Assembly: GCA_031266175.1 (NCBI GenBank)
Contig: JAISBN010000087.1
Span: 1 to 52,311 of the forward strand
Source: Treponema sp.
GTDB lineage: Bacteria; Spirochaetota; Spirochaetia; Treponematales; Breznakiellaceae
Reading direction: 5' to 3'
Length of the DNA stretch: 52,311 nucleotides
Part shown: positions 1-9,124 of the stretch, one piece after another
Numbering within the stretch: position 1 is the stretch's first letter
Layout of the letters: each line of letters begins with the position of its first letter
The notes under the pieces: generated by a model
The model's database searches: none
Seen by the model: only the letters and a program-made list of their open reading frames with translations
What the model was told of the DNA's origin: nothing
Program-made: the position numbers and the translations under genes

Positions 1-126
1 AAGGCCGAACTGCGGCGGCGGGCATTGCTGTTCAACCCGGTGACCCTCAAGCGGGAGATGGACGAAGCACGGGAGCGGCTCTTGAAATTGGCCGCTCAAA
101 GGGGTATCACAGGAGAAACCGCTTGA
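1..126 (+). CDS. C-terminal fragment of a CDS cut by the window edge; possibly a transposase/integrase
   Basis: Frame 1 reads KAELRRRALLFNPVTLKREMDEARERLLKLAAQRGITGETA*; basic helical tail; family assignment uncertain. Confidence 0.35.
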   Translation, partial: KAELRRRALLFNPVTLKREMDEARERLLKLAAQRGITGETA

Positions 127-368
127 GCGGTTCGGCTGGATTTCTTAATTGTGGCGCACACTTTTTTCACTTAGATTTTATTTTGGCGCAATACGCCCCC
201 CGCACCGTCTGAATACCGGCGGCCCGCAAGGAACGCCGGCGGAGACGCGGGAAAGCAGCCCGCCGGTGAGTGTAACATCACAGCGGTATTTGCGACCCCT
301 TGATCGCCGGGTTAAAGCCGGGATATGCTGGGGTATGAAAAAAATTACCGGGCAGAAATAGGCGCGTT

Positions 369-1610
369 ATGGAACTGTGGAACCATTTGCGGGCCATGAT
401 TCTGGGGGACGCCTCAAAGTTTAATCTGACCATACGCCTTTGCATTGCCGCATCCTTCGCGTTTATCCAATGTATGCTGATATGGCTTACCGTGCTTCTG
501 TTTCGTGGTATCAAGAAAAAGATAAGCGTCCTGGTGGGAAAGTACATTCCTACCCTTACCATTAGAAAGTTTCGGATTCTGGAAAGCGCCCAAATTCTGG
601 GGGGGCTTTATTTTATCCTGCGGGCCCTTAAATATGTGGTTATCTTTGTCCAGCTTTTTCTTATTATCCCTTTGATATTCAGCCTCTTTGCGCCCACCCA
701 AAACCTGGCCGCTACCCTGTTCGGCTATGTGCTGACGCCCCTAAAACAGATACTTCACAGCCTGATCAGTTATATTCCCAACCTGATAACGATTGTTATT
801 TTTGTTCTGATAGCCAACTATGCCATCCGTTCCCTTAAATTTTTTGCCACCCGGATAGAACGGGAAAAACTGGTTATTCCGGGCTTTTACCCCGACTGGG
901 CCCAGCCGACCTTTAATATTCTGCGCTTTCTGATCTATGCGTTTACCATTGCGGTGATCTATCCCTATCTTCCCGGTTCGGATTCCCGGATCTTTCAGGG
1001 AGTCTCGGTTTTTGTGGGTATCATCGTTTCCTTCGGTTCCACATCGGCAATCAATAACCTGGTGGCGGGCATTGTACTGACGTATATGCGGCCTTTCAAA
1101 CTGGGGGACCGTATTCAAATCCAGAATGTTACCGGTTTTGTGGTAGAAAAGTCTCCGGTTATTATCCGGCTGCGGACCCACAAAAACGAATATGTTACCT
1201 TCCCCAACAGCATGGCCCTGACATCAAACATCATCAATTATCATACTTCCACCACTGAAAATGAACAGGGACTGATCCTGTACGCGGATATTACCTTTGG
1301 TTATACCACGCCCTGGGAAACGGTACACGAACTTCTTATCGCCGCGGCCCTTAAAACATCGCATGTCCTGGCGGAACCGAAGCCCTTTGTGCTCCAGACC
1401 AGCCTGGACGATTTTTATGCCCATTACCAGATTAACGCGTATACCAAAAACGCCGGCCAGGTACCGGCGATTTATTCGGAACTGTTTTCCAATATTCAAA
1501 GCGGTTTCAGGGAAGCGGGGCTTGATCTTACCGCCGCCCATTTCCGGATCAACCTGCCCACCGATGCCCGGCGAAATTTTACCGGACAAAAGAGCGGATC
1601 GCTTCCATAA
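369..1610 (+). CDS. MscS-family mechanosensitive ion channel protein
   Basis: 413 aa, several TM helices followed by an MscS core (GIIVSFGSTSAINNLVAGIVLTYMRPFKLGDRIQI...VTFPNSMALTSNIINY). Confidence 0.9.
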   Translation: MELWNHLRAMILGDASKFNLTIRLCIAASFAFIQCMLIWLTVLLFRGIKKKISVLVGKYIPTLTIRKFRILESAQILGGLYFILRALKYVVIFVQLFLIIPLIFSLFAPTQNLAATLFGYVLTPLKQILHSLISYIPNLITIVIFVLIANYAIRSLKFFATRIEREKLVIPGFYPDWAQPTFNILRFLIYAFTIAVIYPYLPGSDSRIFQGVSVFVGIIVSFGSTSAINNLVAGIVLTYMRPFKLGDRIQIQNVTGFVVEKSPVIIRLRTHKNEYVTFPNSMALTSNIINYHTSTTENEQGLILYADITFGYTTPWETVHELLIAAALKTSHVLAEPKPFVLQTSLDDFYAHYQINAYTKNAGQVPAIYSELFSNIQSGFREAGLDLTAAHFRINLPTDARRNFTGQKSGSLP

Positions 1611-3468
1611 ATAGTTCCCCGTAACGTTTGAGCTTTATTTCGCCAATACCGGAAACTTCAAGAAACTGCGCCGCCGTTACGGGCCGCCTAGCGCACATGT
1701 CCCGCAGGGTTGCGTCGGAAAAAATAACATACGCCGGTACGGATGCTTCTTTTGCAAGCATGGTTCGTACTTCCTTAAGCCTGGCCAGCAGCGCGTCGTC
1801 AATCCGGGACGGTTCGCCGCTTTTAAGCAAAAGTCCCTGTCTGCCGGTCCGTTCCGCGGCGCCCCCCGATTCCGGGGCCCCGGATTTCGGCAGCATCATC
1901 GTTACCGCTGTTTCGCCCCGTAAAACGGAACGGGATTTTTCTGCCAGCAGCAGGACGGGGTATTCCCCTTCGGCCTTCAGATACTGCTGCCGTACCAGTT
2001 CATCGATCATCAGCCGCAGGCGGTGGGGATCTGTATCCGCCATGATCCCGTAGGTGCTGAGGGTATCAAGGCCCGCCCCGCGGAGTTTTTCGCTCTTTCC
2101 TCCCCGGAGTATTTCCGCCACCATGGATTTGCCGTACCGGATTCCCCGTTCCCCCAAACGGTATACGCAGGAAAGAATTTTTTGCGCCTCCAGGGTAAAG
2201 ACGGTTTCTTCGAATTCCGTAGTGCAGTTGGAACAGTTCCCGCAAAAAGCCGGGGCGGCTTCACCGAAGTATGACAGGAGCCGGGAGCGGAAGCAGTCCG
2301 AAGTGGTGGCATAAAACGTCATCTGTTTAAGAAGTTTTTCGTTATGTGCTATTATTGCGGGATCGCGGATTTCATCATCCCCTCCCCTGGTAATCAGGAA
2401 CTGGTTAATCCGCACATCCTGGGGACTGTAGAGCAGTATGCAGTCCGCCGCTTCCCCGTCCCGTCCCGCCCGCCCCGCTTCCTGATAGTAGCTTTCAATA
2501 TTTTTGGTCATGTTGTAGTGAATCACATAAGAAACATTGGATTTGTCAATTCCCATGCCAAATGCGTTCGTTGCCACCATGATGGGCTTCCGGTCATAAA
2601 TAAAATCATCCTGGTTTTCGTGCCGTTCCCTGTCGGAAAGTCCCGCATGATACCTGGTAACCGGAAAATCCCGGTCCGCAAGCCGCCGGTGAACATCTTC
2701 CACCGTATTCCTGGTGGCGCAGTAAATTATGCCGCTCTTGTCCTTGCGGGCCCGTAAACACTCAAGAAGGGCAAGATACTTATCCCTGGGTTTTTGTACT
2801 TCAAAGTAGAGGTTCGGACGGTTAAAGCCTGTACTGACGGCAAGCGGTTCGGCGAGCTTAAGCAGGCGGAGTATGTCTTCCTTTACTTTGGGAGTGGCGG
2901 TGGCGGTAAAGGCCGCTACCACGGGCCGGACCGCAAGGCCGCCGATAAATCCTGCGATGTCAAGATAACTGGTTCTGAAATCGTGGCCCCACTGGGAAAC
3001 ACAGTGGGCTTCGTCAACCACCACCAGAGATATGGGCAGCGCTGCCGAAAGCTGCCGGAAACTGTCACTGAAAAGCCGTTCCGGAGCGATGTACAGTATC
3101 GTGTATTCCCCCCGCAGGGCCCGGCTCATGGTATCGGCATAGGCGGGACGGGAGAGGGCGCTGTTAAGAAAAGCAGCGCTGATACCCGAACTCCAGAGAG
3201 CTTCTACCTGATCCTTCATCAGCGAGATGAGGGGCGAAACAACCAGGGTTAGGCCCGGCAAGAGGAGCGCGGGAATCTGGTAGCAGAGGGATTTTCCCCC
3301 TCCGGTGGGCATGATGGACAGGACATCCCTGCCTTTAAGGAGGGCGTCAATCACCTCCTCCTGACCGGGCCTGAAAAGGGTATAGCCGAAGTACTGTTTT
3401 AAAATACCGGCCTTATCTAAAACAGGGGATTCGGGGGCTGCCGGATGTGCGGGACCGGATTCATTCAC
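1579..3468 (-). CDS. recQ: ATP-dependent DNA helicase RecQ
   Basis: 629 aa; MPTGGGKSLCYQIPALLL, VVDEAHCVSQWGHDFR, QEAGRAGRDG, zinc-binding CGNCSNC, RQC and HRDC-like C-terminus. Confidence 0.95.
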   Translation of the reverse strand: MNESGPAHPAAPESPVLDKAGILKQYFGYTLFRPGQEEVIDALLKGRDVLSIMPTGGGKSLCYQIPALLLPGLTLVVSPLISLMKDQVEALWSSGISAAFLNSALSRPAYADTMSRALRGEYTILYIAPERLFSDSFRQLSAALPISLVVVDEAHCVSQWGHDFRTSYLDIAGFIGGLAVRPVVAAFTATATPKVKEDILRLLKLAEPLAVSTGFNRPNLYFEVQKPRDKYLALLECLRARKDKSGIIYCATRNTVEDVHRRLADRDFPVTRYHAGLSDRERHENQDDFIYDRKPIMVATNAFGMGIDKSNVSYVIHYNMTKNIESYYQEAGRAGRDGEAADCILLYSPQDVRINQFLITRGGDDEIRDPAIIAHNEKLLKQMTFYATTSDCFRSRLLSYFGEAAPAFCGNCSNCTTEFEETVFTLEAQKILSCVYRLGERGIRYGKSMVAEILRGGKSEKLRGAGLDTLSTYGIMADTDPHRLRLMIDELVRQQYLKAEGEYPVLLLAEKSRSVLRGETAVTMMLPKSGAPESGGAAERTGRQGLLLKSGEPSRIDDALLARLKEVRTMLAKEASVPAYVIFSDATLRDMCARRPVTAAQFLEVSGIGEIKLKRYGELFMEAIRSFVR

Positions 3469-4736
3469 CGGCGGCCCCCCGCGGAATATGCCGCCCTGCG
3501 GTAGGGATTACGCCGCTGGCGTAAAAATTTCTGGTACGCCGCGCTGCTTTGGTAATAACGGTCCAGACCCTTGAAAGAAGAGGACTCATCACAGCGGTAA
3601 AGTTCCATCAGGACAGGAAAAAGAGGCGAATTCATAATCGCTTCGGTACGGCTTAAGGGAAGCCGGGGCAGCGCCGCTGGGAGCATGTGGTTTTTTACGA
3701 GATACCATACATCGTCAACCAGGGCGGAAGGGAATTCCAGCCGTTTCAAAAAGCGTTTTGCCGTTTCCGCCCCCAGCTCGGCGTGACCGTCAAAACGGCG
3801 GCCTCCGGCGGATCCGGACAGGGGCTTTCCCGTATCGTGGAGGAGCAGAGCCAGAGACAGCCGCAGATCCTGCGTACCGGAAACCCCGGGTTTGCGGTAC
3901 CGGAAAGTTTCCAGCGTATGCCTCCAAGCGTTTCCTTCGGGGTGGAATTCTTTTGAATGTTCCGCGTCATCCAGCAGCGCCAGTTCCGGCCAGGTATCCG
4001 CCAGAAACCCCGCGGCCTTGAGCAGTTCCAGCCCCCGGTCCGGCCGGGAGGACAACAGCAGGGCGCTTAAAAGAAGACGCTGAACTTCTACCGGCGGCGT
4101 TTCCCGAAGAGCATCGTCCCTGTCCAGGACGGCGCAGAGCTCCGCCAGTACCGGTCCCAAAAGCTCACCGGCGGTATCGTAGCGGGACAGGATCAGCGCC
4201 GCCTCGCTCATCAGCCGGAAGCGTCCGGTTCCCGCGGTAAACGCCCGCTGCCACCGGGAAACGTCCCCTGCGGACGCCTTTTTATACAGCGTCCGCAGCA
4301 ACGGATACTGCGAGCGGGGATCAAGAAAAGCGCCGGTTTGAACATCCCGGTAAAAATCCAGCAGCGCAAATCCGGCGCCGGCAGCTGCGCTGGCACCGAC
4401 AGCTACACTGACACCGGCAGCTATGCCGACGCCTTTTCCCGGAACAGCCGCATAACCGGCGGCCTCGCCGATAGCGGCGGATTCCGTGTCCAGGCAGTTA
4501 AAGTACCAGGTACGGCCGTCTGTTTCCGCCGCGGCGTCCATCAGCGGGGCACCGGGAAAGCGGAGTTCGCCGAAAAAGCGGGCCAAATCGGCCAGCCCGG
4601 CGTTGGTTTCCATAAATCCGAAGGGAAGTTCCCCCAGTCCCAGATACCTGTCAACGGCGCTTACGCCCCGGAGGCGCAGAAAAAAGCCTCCGTTCAAAAG
4701 GGCTCTGAAAGGACCGTCGATTCGTTCCATCATCAA
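3465..4736 (-). CDS. HD-domain protein related to CCA tRNA nucleotidyltransferase / poly(A) polymerase, degenerate N-terminal domain
   Basis: HD motif (LALLLHDTGKPLSGSAGGRRFDGHAELGAE); 4-bp overlap with recQ; no clear NTase motifs in the N-terminus. Confidence 0.65.
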   Translation of the reverse strand: MMMERIDGPFRALLNGGFFLRLRGVSAVDRYLGLGELPFGFMETNAGLADLARFFGELRFPGAPLMDAAAETDGRTWYFNCLDTESAAIGEAAGYAAVPGKGVGIAAGVSVAVGASAAAGAGFALLDFYRDVQTGAFLDPRSQYPLLRTLYKKASAGDVSRWQRAFTAGTGRFRLMSEAALILSRYDTAGELLGPVLAELCAVLDRDDALRETPPVEVQRLLLSALLLSSRPDRGLELLKAAGFLADTWPELALLDDAEHSKEFHPEGNAWRHTLETFRYRKPGVSGTQDLRLSLALLLHDTGKPLSGSAGGRRFDGHAELGAETAKRFLKRLEFPSALVDDVWYLVKNHMLPAALPRLPLSRTEAIMNSPLFPVLMELYRCDESSSFKGLDRYYQSSAAYQKFLRQRRNPYRRAAYSAGGRR

Positions 4737-4872
4737 GGCTCCCCGGATATTGTTGTGTTAATAAGATTTATATCATGTACAAAAAAACGAATCAAGAGAC
4801 ATGCATGGAGGTTCGGACATTCTGCAAATGCCTATAATTCCGCCGCATAAAACGTTATGCGCAATTCTTGTC

Positions 4873-5397
4873 TTAAGGCTCCATCTCCGGCAGGTACTTC
4901 CAGTAACGCCGGGGCATAAACTGTCTTTGCAGGGCCGGGTTTACCCGGCTTTCGTTGTTTACCGAGCGGTGGTAGTTCTTCCACAGGTTTTCCCAGTCGC
5001 CGCTTGTTCCGTCGTTTTCCCCCGGACCCTCTCTGCCGGCGGTTTCCCCCGGATTGCGCGGGATCCTTTCCAGTACCGGCGGTTTCCCCTTCTCCCGGCT
5101 TAAAACCATTCCGCGTTTTTCATCGATAATCCGCCAGGGCGTCCCGCCAAAACGACGCAAAAAATGATCCGCCAGAAGGGGAAGGATGTAATAGTCCGGA
5201 GCGCACCTGGCGGTGTAACAGTTCCCTTCCGGCCGGAAACGGAGGAAGCCGCGAAGCCGGTCATATTCCTTCCACATTTTGTAAGCCGCATCCCCTTCCC
5301 TGCTGCTTCCCCGGCTGTCGGACAGTGCTTCCAGCTCCTCCAGAGAGATACCGCTGTCCGGTTCTTCGGGGGTTTCAAACAATTCAGCCTGATTCAT
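4873..5397 (-). CDS. TIGR03915-like putative DNA metabolism protein (DUF4130)
   Basis: 174 aa from MNQAELF; AAYKMWKEYDRLRGFLRF...YYILPLLADHFLRRFGGTPWRIIDEKRG; adjacent to a TIGR03916-like radical SAM gene. Confidence 0.8.
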   Translation of the reverse strand: MNQAELFETPEEPDSGISLEELEALSDSRGSSREGDAAYKMWKEYDRLRGFLRFRPEGNCYTARCAPDYYILPLLADHFLRRFGGTPWRIIDEKRGMVLSREKGKPPVLERIPRNPGETAGREGPGENDGTSGDWENLWKNYHRSVNNESRVNPALQRQFMPRRYWKYLPEMEP

Positions 5398-5416
5398 TGT
5401 ACCACCCCCGCAAACG

Positions 5417-6814
5417 CTAAAAGTCAAAGAGCGGCAGCTGCAAGCCGTCGCCCCCGGCCAGAATGTTCCTGAGACGTACCGGATCATCCGGCCGGCCGTA
5501 AAAAATTCCGCCCAGGCTGATAAAGTACTTTGCCCGTTTCAGAACCACCCCCAAACGGCGGAGGCCGTCAAAACTGAGCGGCCCGTTCCGGCGAAGTTCG
5601 ATGATACGCTGGGCGGAACGGACCCCCATTCCCGGTATCCGGAGGAGTTCTTCGTAGGAGGCGGTTTTAAGTTCCAGGGGGAAAAGGTCAAGGTGCTTCA
5701 ACGCCCAGGAAGACTTGGGATCCAGGGCGCGGTCCAGGTAGGGATCGCCGTCCAGGATTTCTTCCGGCCGGTAATGATAAAACCGCATGAGCCAGTCCGC
5801 CTGGTACAGCCGGTGTTCCCGGAGCAGCGCTGTTCCCGCCGCAGTCCGGTCCGCGCCGGGGGGAACCACCGGCGGAAGCTTACCCACGGGGGTGTACGCG
5901 GAGTAGTATACCCTGCGGAGAGAGTACTTCCGGTACAGGGCCGCGGCCAGGCCGACGATTGTCCGGTCATCTTCGGCGCTGGCGCCCACCACCAGCTGGG
6001 TACTTTGTCCCGCCGGGGCAAAGGCGGGAACATGCCTGTACCGGCCGCGGCCCTCTTCCGCCTCGCAGGAAGCCTGCTGTACTTCCCCCATGGCGCCGAA
6101 GATCACCTTGCCCGATTTCTGCGGCGCCAGGGCATGAAGGCTTTTTTCCGTGGGAAGCTCTATGTTGGCGCTGAGCCGATCCGCCCAGCGGCCCGCCTGG
6201 CGGATGAGCCGTTCCCCCGAACCGGGAATGATCTTAAGATGGATGTAGCCGCCGTAGCCCGCCTGGGTCCGCAGCCGCCTTGCCACATCGATCAACTTTT
6301 CCATAACGATGTCGGGATCCGAAAAAACCCCGGAAGAAAGAAAAAGTCCTTCAATATAGTTCCGGCGGTAAAATTCGCAGGTAAGCTGTACCAGTTCGCC
6401 GGGGGTAAAGGACGTCCTCTGTATATCCGCCGACACCCGGTTTACGCAGTAGACGCAATCATAGCGGCATACGTTGGAGTACAGCACCTTAAGCAGGCTG
6501 ACACAGCGCCCGTCCCCGGTCCAGCTGTGACACACTCCCGCGGGAACCCGCACCCCAAAACCAGTACTGCCAAAGGGAACGTTATTGTTCGGGGAAACGC
6601 GGTGTGTGTTTCCGAAGGAAGAGCCGCTTCCCGAGGAACTTTCGCCCCTGGAGGGAGAGTTCCTCCCTGAAGAGGCGCAACGTGTGCTTCTAAGGGAAGA
6701 TGGACTTCCCGAGGAAGCACACGAGGCGTCATATTTTGCCGCCCCTGCCAGGATGGTAAGTTTATCCGCCAAATCCATGGAATAACTATACGCATGTATA
6801 GTTATCTTTGTCAA
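5417..6814 (-). CDS. Putative DNA modification/repair radical SAM protein (TIGR03916-like)
   Basis: CRYDCVYCVNR radical SAM cluster motif, DGRCVSLLKVLYSNVCRYDC, C-terminal helix-hairpin-helix (LLRIPGMGVRSAQRIIELR); Ser-rich insertion near the N-terminus. Confidence 0.85.
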   Translation of the reverse strand: MTKITIHAYSYSMDLADKLTILAGAAKYDASCASSGSPSSLRSTRCASSGRNSPSRGESSSGSGSSFGNTHRVSPNNNVPFGSTGFGVRVPAGVCHSWTGDGRCVSLLKVLYSNVCRYDCVYCVNRVSADIQRTSFTPGELVQLTCEFYRRNYIEGLFLSSGVFSDPDIVMEKLIDVARRLRTQAGYGGYIHLKIIPGSGERLIRQAGRWADRLSANIELPTEKSLHALAPQKSGKVIFGAMGEVQQASCEAEEGRGRYRHVPAFAPAGQSTQLVVGASAEDDRTIVGLAAALYRKYSLRRVYYSAYTPVGKLPPVVPPGADRTAAGTALLREHRLYQADWLMRFYHYRPEEILDGDPYLDRALDPKSSWALKHLDLFPLELKTASYEELLRIPGMGVRSAQRIIELRRNGPLSFDGLRRLGVVLKRAKYFISLGGIFYGRPDDPVRLRNILAGGDGLQLPLFDF

Positions 6815-6827
6815 GAACGATTTTCCC

Positions 6828-7043
6828 CTAGACCAGGTACGATGTTCCCCGCTGTTGTACCACCGCGATAAAGTTTTTGATCGAGCGGTCTCCGGCTTTT
6901 TCGATGTCCCCGGGAAAATAGCAGCCGGGAAGCTCCCCGTTCCGGCGGTGGTAGTTCAGGCAGCGGCAGCAAATTCCCGCCCTTGCACAGTTAAACGAAC
7001 AGTTACAATTTTTCTTGTTTTGAGTGGATGTACAGTCAGCCAT
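6828..7043 (-). CDS. Small Cys-rich DUF6485-like protein
   Basis: 71 aa; CNCSFNCARAGICCRCLNYHRRNGELPGCYFP. Confidence 0.7.
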   Translation of the reverse strand: MADCTSTQNKKNCNCSFNCARAGICCRCLNYHRRNGELPGCYFPGDIEKAGDRSIKNFIAVVQQRGTSYLV

Positions 7044-7084
7044 GGCGTTCTCCTTTTTTCTATCTTGTATAAAGACGTATTAAA

Positions 7085-7345
7085 ATGAATGGCGGCACTA
7101 TGTCAAGTTCCCTGTTCAGGCCCCGGATCCTCCTGGCCAAGAACGAGGCAAAAGAGGCGGGGAAACACACCCTGCGGACCTTTAACAACGAGTTCATCCT
7201 CTACTCCACCCTGGTAAGCGATCAGGACAAGGTGGATCTGGGTAACCATCCCCACAATCCCCCTTCACCCATCCCGGACCCGCTGACCTGGCCGGAGTTT
7301 ATCATCAAGTTGCTGGGCATCCGGCTGCCGGCCATCATCCCATAA
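7085..7345 (+). pseudogene. Truncated hypothetical, probably the N-terminal part of the same family as the 28575-29304 gene
   Basis: ORF MNGGTMSSSLFRPRILL...PHNPPSPIPDPLTWPEFIIKLLGIRLPAIIP; ends abruptly before a hairpin and an LRR fragment; compare LLLPIPDDIRTPIPVP in the other gene. Confidence 0.4.
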
Positions 7346-7360
7346 TTTGGAATCCTTCAA

Positions 7361-7382
7361 GGCAAAACCTTTAGGTTTTGCC
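7361..7382. repeat. Perfect short hairpin GGCAAAACCT-TT-AGGTTTTGCC
   Basis: 10-bp perfect inverted repeat with 2-nt centre at the junction of two gene fragments. Confidence 0.8.
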
Positions 7383-7386
7383 CGGC

Positions 7387-8218
7387 CGGCGGGCGTTAAA
7401 CGTAAAGGAGTTTGCCCCCGGTACGGACAACACCAGGGAACCGTATATCGTCTCCCTTACCCTCCCCGCCGGGGTAACAAGCGTCAAAGCGAGTGATTAC
7501 AGCAGCCCCACCTTCAAAAACTTCACCACCCTGACCGAATTTAACGCCGCCGCCGTTGAAACCGTCGGCAACTATGCCTTCTACAACTGTACCCTGGAAA
7601 CGATAGACCTCCCCGCCTCACTCACGACAATCGGCGTCAACCCTTTTGTCCGCTGTACCAAATTAACGGCCATAAACGTTGATTCCGGGAATCTTGCCTT
7701 CCAGGGCCAAGGCGGGATGCTGCTAGACAAGGCCGAAACCACCCTGATTACGTATCCCGCCGCAACGGGGAGCATCGCAGGCGCCCTGTCGGGGATCATC
7801 ACTGTAGGTAACGATGCCTTCTACGGCTGTACCGCCCTGCCAACGGTAAGTCTCCCCGTGGTCCAAACCGTCGGCGACGATGCCTTCTACTACTGTACCG
7901 GCTTGACAACGGTAAGCCTCCCAGCGGCCACAAGCATCGGCAGGGGAGCCTTCTGCTATACAGGCAGCAAGGCCCTGACTGTCACCCTGGGCCCCGCGGC
8001 CCCTACGCTGGGAGCGGAGATGTTTATGTTGGCGCAGCCAGGCCGTCGCCGTCACGGTCCCCTCCGGCGCGACAGGGTACGGCTCGACGCCCGGTGACAC
8101 CGCCGACGTATGCTGGGGCAACGGCTTCCGGGGCGGCGGCTGGACCGGGAGCGCCTTTGTTGACGGCGATACGGTCAGCGGCAACGTCAACCTGGCGATT
8201 ACGTACGACACGCCGTAG
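7387..8218 (+). pseudogene. 5'-truncated, frameshifted BspA/TpLRR-type leucine-rich repeat protein
   Basis: Repeats TVGNDAFYGCTALPTVSLP / TVGDDAFYYCTGLTTVSLP; homologous C-terminus (SQAVAVTVPSGATGYGSTPGDTADVCWGNGFRGGGWTGSAFVDGDTVSGNVNLAITYDTP*) continues in another frame after ~8030; no signal peptide. Confidence 0.75.
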
Positions 8219-8229
8219 CCTCGTCCGGT

Positions 8230-8270
8230 GCCCCCGGAGAACCGGCAAGGCCTGCCGGATCTCCGGGGGC
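8230..8270 (+). terminator. Rho-independent terminator after the LRR remnant
   Basis: GCCCCCGGAGA-A-CCGGCA-AGGCC-TGCCGG-A-TCTCCGGGGGC followed by gcccttttcttt. Confidence 0.75.
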
Positions 8271-8312
8271 GCCCTTTTCTTTCCCCGGGTTTACCGGTAT
8301 TCTTTACTAAAG

Positions 8313-9074
8313 ATGATTCGCCTGAAGAACGACAGACAAATAGCGGGGATCCGGGCATCCTGCAAAATGCTTTCCGCCATGTACCGGGAACTGGTTCCCT
8401 TGGTCAGGCCCGGGGTGGTAACCAGGGACCTAGACCACTGGACCCGGCGCTGGATTACAGCCGCCGGGGGCGTACCCGCTTTTCTTGGCTACGGGTCGAA
8501 AAAAAATCCCTTCCCCGGGGCGCTTTGTGTTTCGATTAACGACGAGGTGATCCACGGGATCCCTTCGAAGCGGAAGATCGCCGAAGGGGACCTGGTGTCC
8601 CTGGACTGCGGCATAAATCTGGGGGGCTTTATCAGCGATCAGGCGGTAACCGTGGAGGCGGGAAAGGCGAGTGACGCGGCCCGCCGGCTTAACGCAGCCA
8701 CCCGGGAATGTCTTAGGCTGGGCCTCGGGGCGGCAAAGGCCGGCGACAGGCTGCTCCGGATTTCCCGGGCCGTGGAAACTCGGGCCAGGGAGGGCGGTTA
8801 CGGCGTGGTAACCCGGTACTGCGGCCATGGGGTGGGCCTGGAGGTTCACGAGGATCCCCAGGTGCCCAATGTTCCCCGGGGGCCCAATCCGCGGCTTTCC
8901 GGGGGCCTGGTGATTGCGGTGGAACCGATGATCACCGCCGGTACCGGTGATGTGGAACTGCTGGACGACGGCTGGACCGTGGTGACCGCCGACGGACAGC
9001 TCTCCGCCCACTGGGAACATACCCTGGCCGTCTGCGGCGATAGGGTGGAAATTCTTACCGAAGAAGTGGGATAG
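8313..9074 (+). CDS. map: Type I methionine aminopeptidase
   Basis: 253 aa from MIRLKNDRQIAGIRASCKMLS; GVPAFLGYGSKKNPFPGALCVSINDEVIHGIPSKRKIAEGDLVSLDCG; GHGVGLEVHEDPQVPN; internal start chosen within the longer ORF. Confidence 0.95.
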   Translation: MIRLKNDRQIAGIRASCKMLSAMYRELVPLVRPGVVTRDLDHWTRRWITAAGGVPAFLGYGSKKNPFPGALCVSINDEVIHGIPSKRKIAEGDLVSLDCGINLGGFISDQAVTVEAGKASDAARRLNAATRECLRLGLGAAKAGDRLLRISRAVETRAREGGYGVVTRYCGHGVGLEVHEDPQVPNVPRGPNPRLSGGLVIAVEPMITAGTGDVELLDDGWTVVTADGQLSAHWEHTLAVCGDRVEILTEEVG

Positions 9075-9124
9075 CGGGATTGTAACTTTTGCTGTGTAAC
9101 AATTATTATATTTAATATAGGAGT

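Noticed and set aside
5693-6670. 325-aa + strand ORF opposite the radical SAM gene
   Set aside because: The minus strand has clear radical SAM motifs; the + ORF looks like a shadow.
8094-8312. Extended N-terminus of the map ORF
   Set aside because: Overlaps the LRR C-terminus and terminator; canonical MetAP starts at MIRLKNDRQIAGIRASC (8313).
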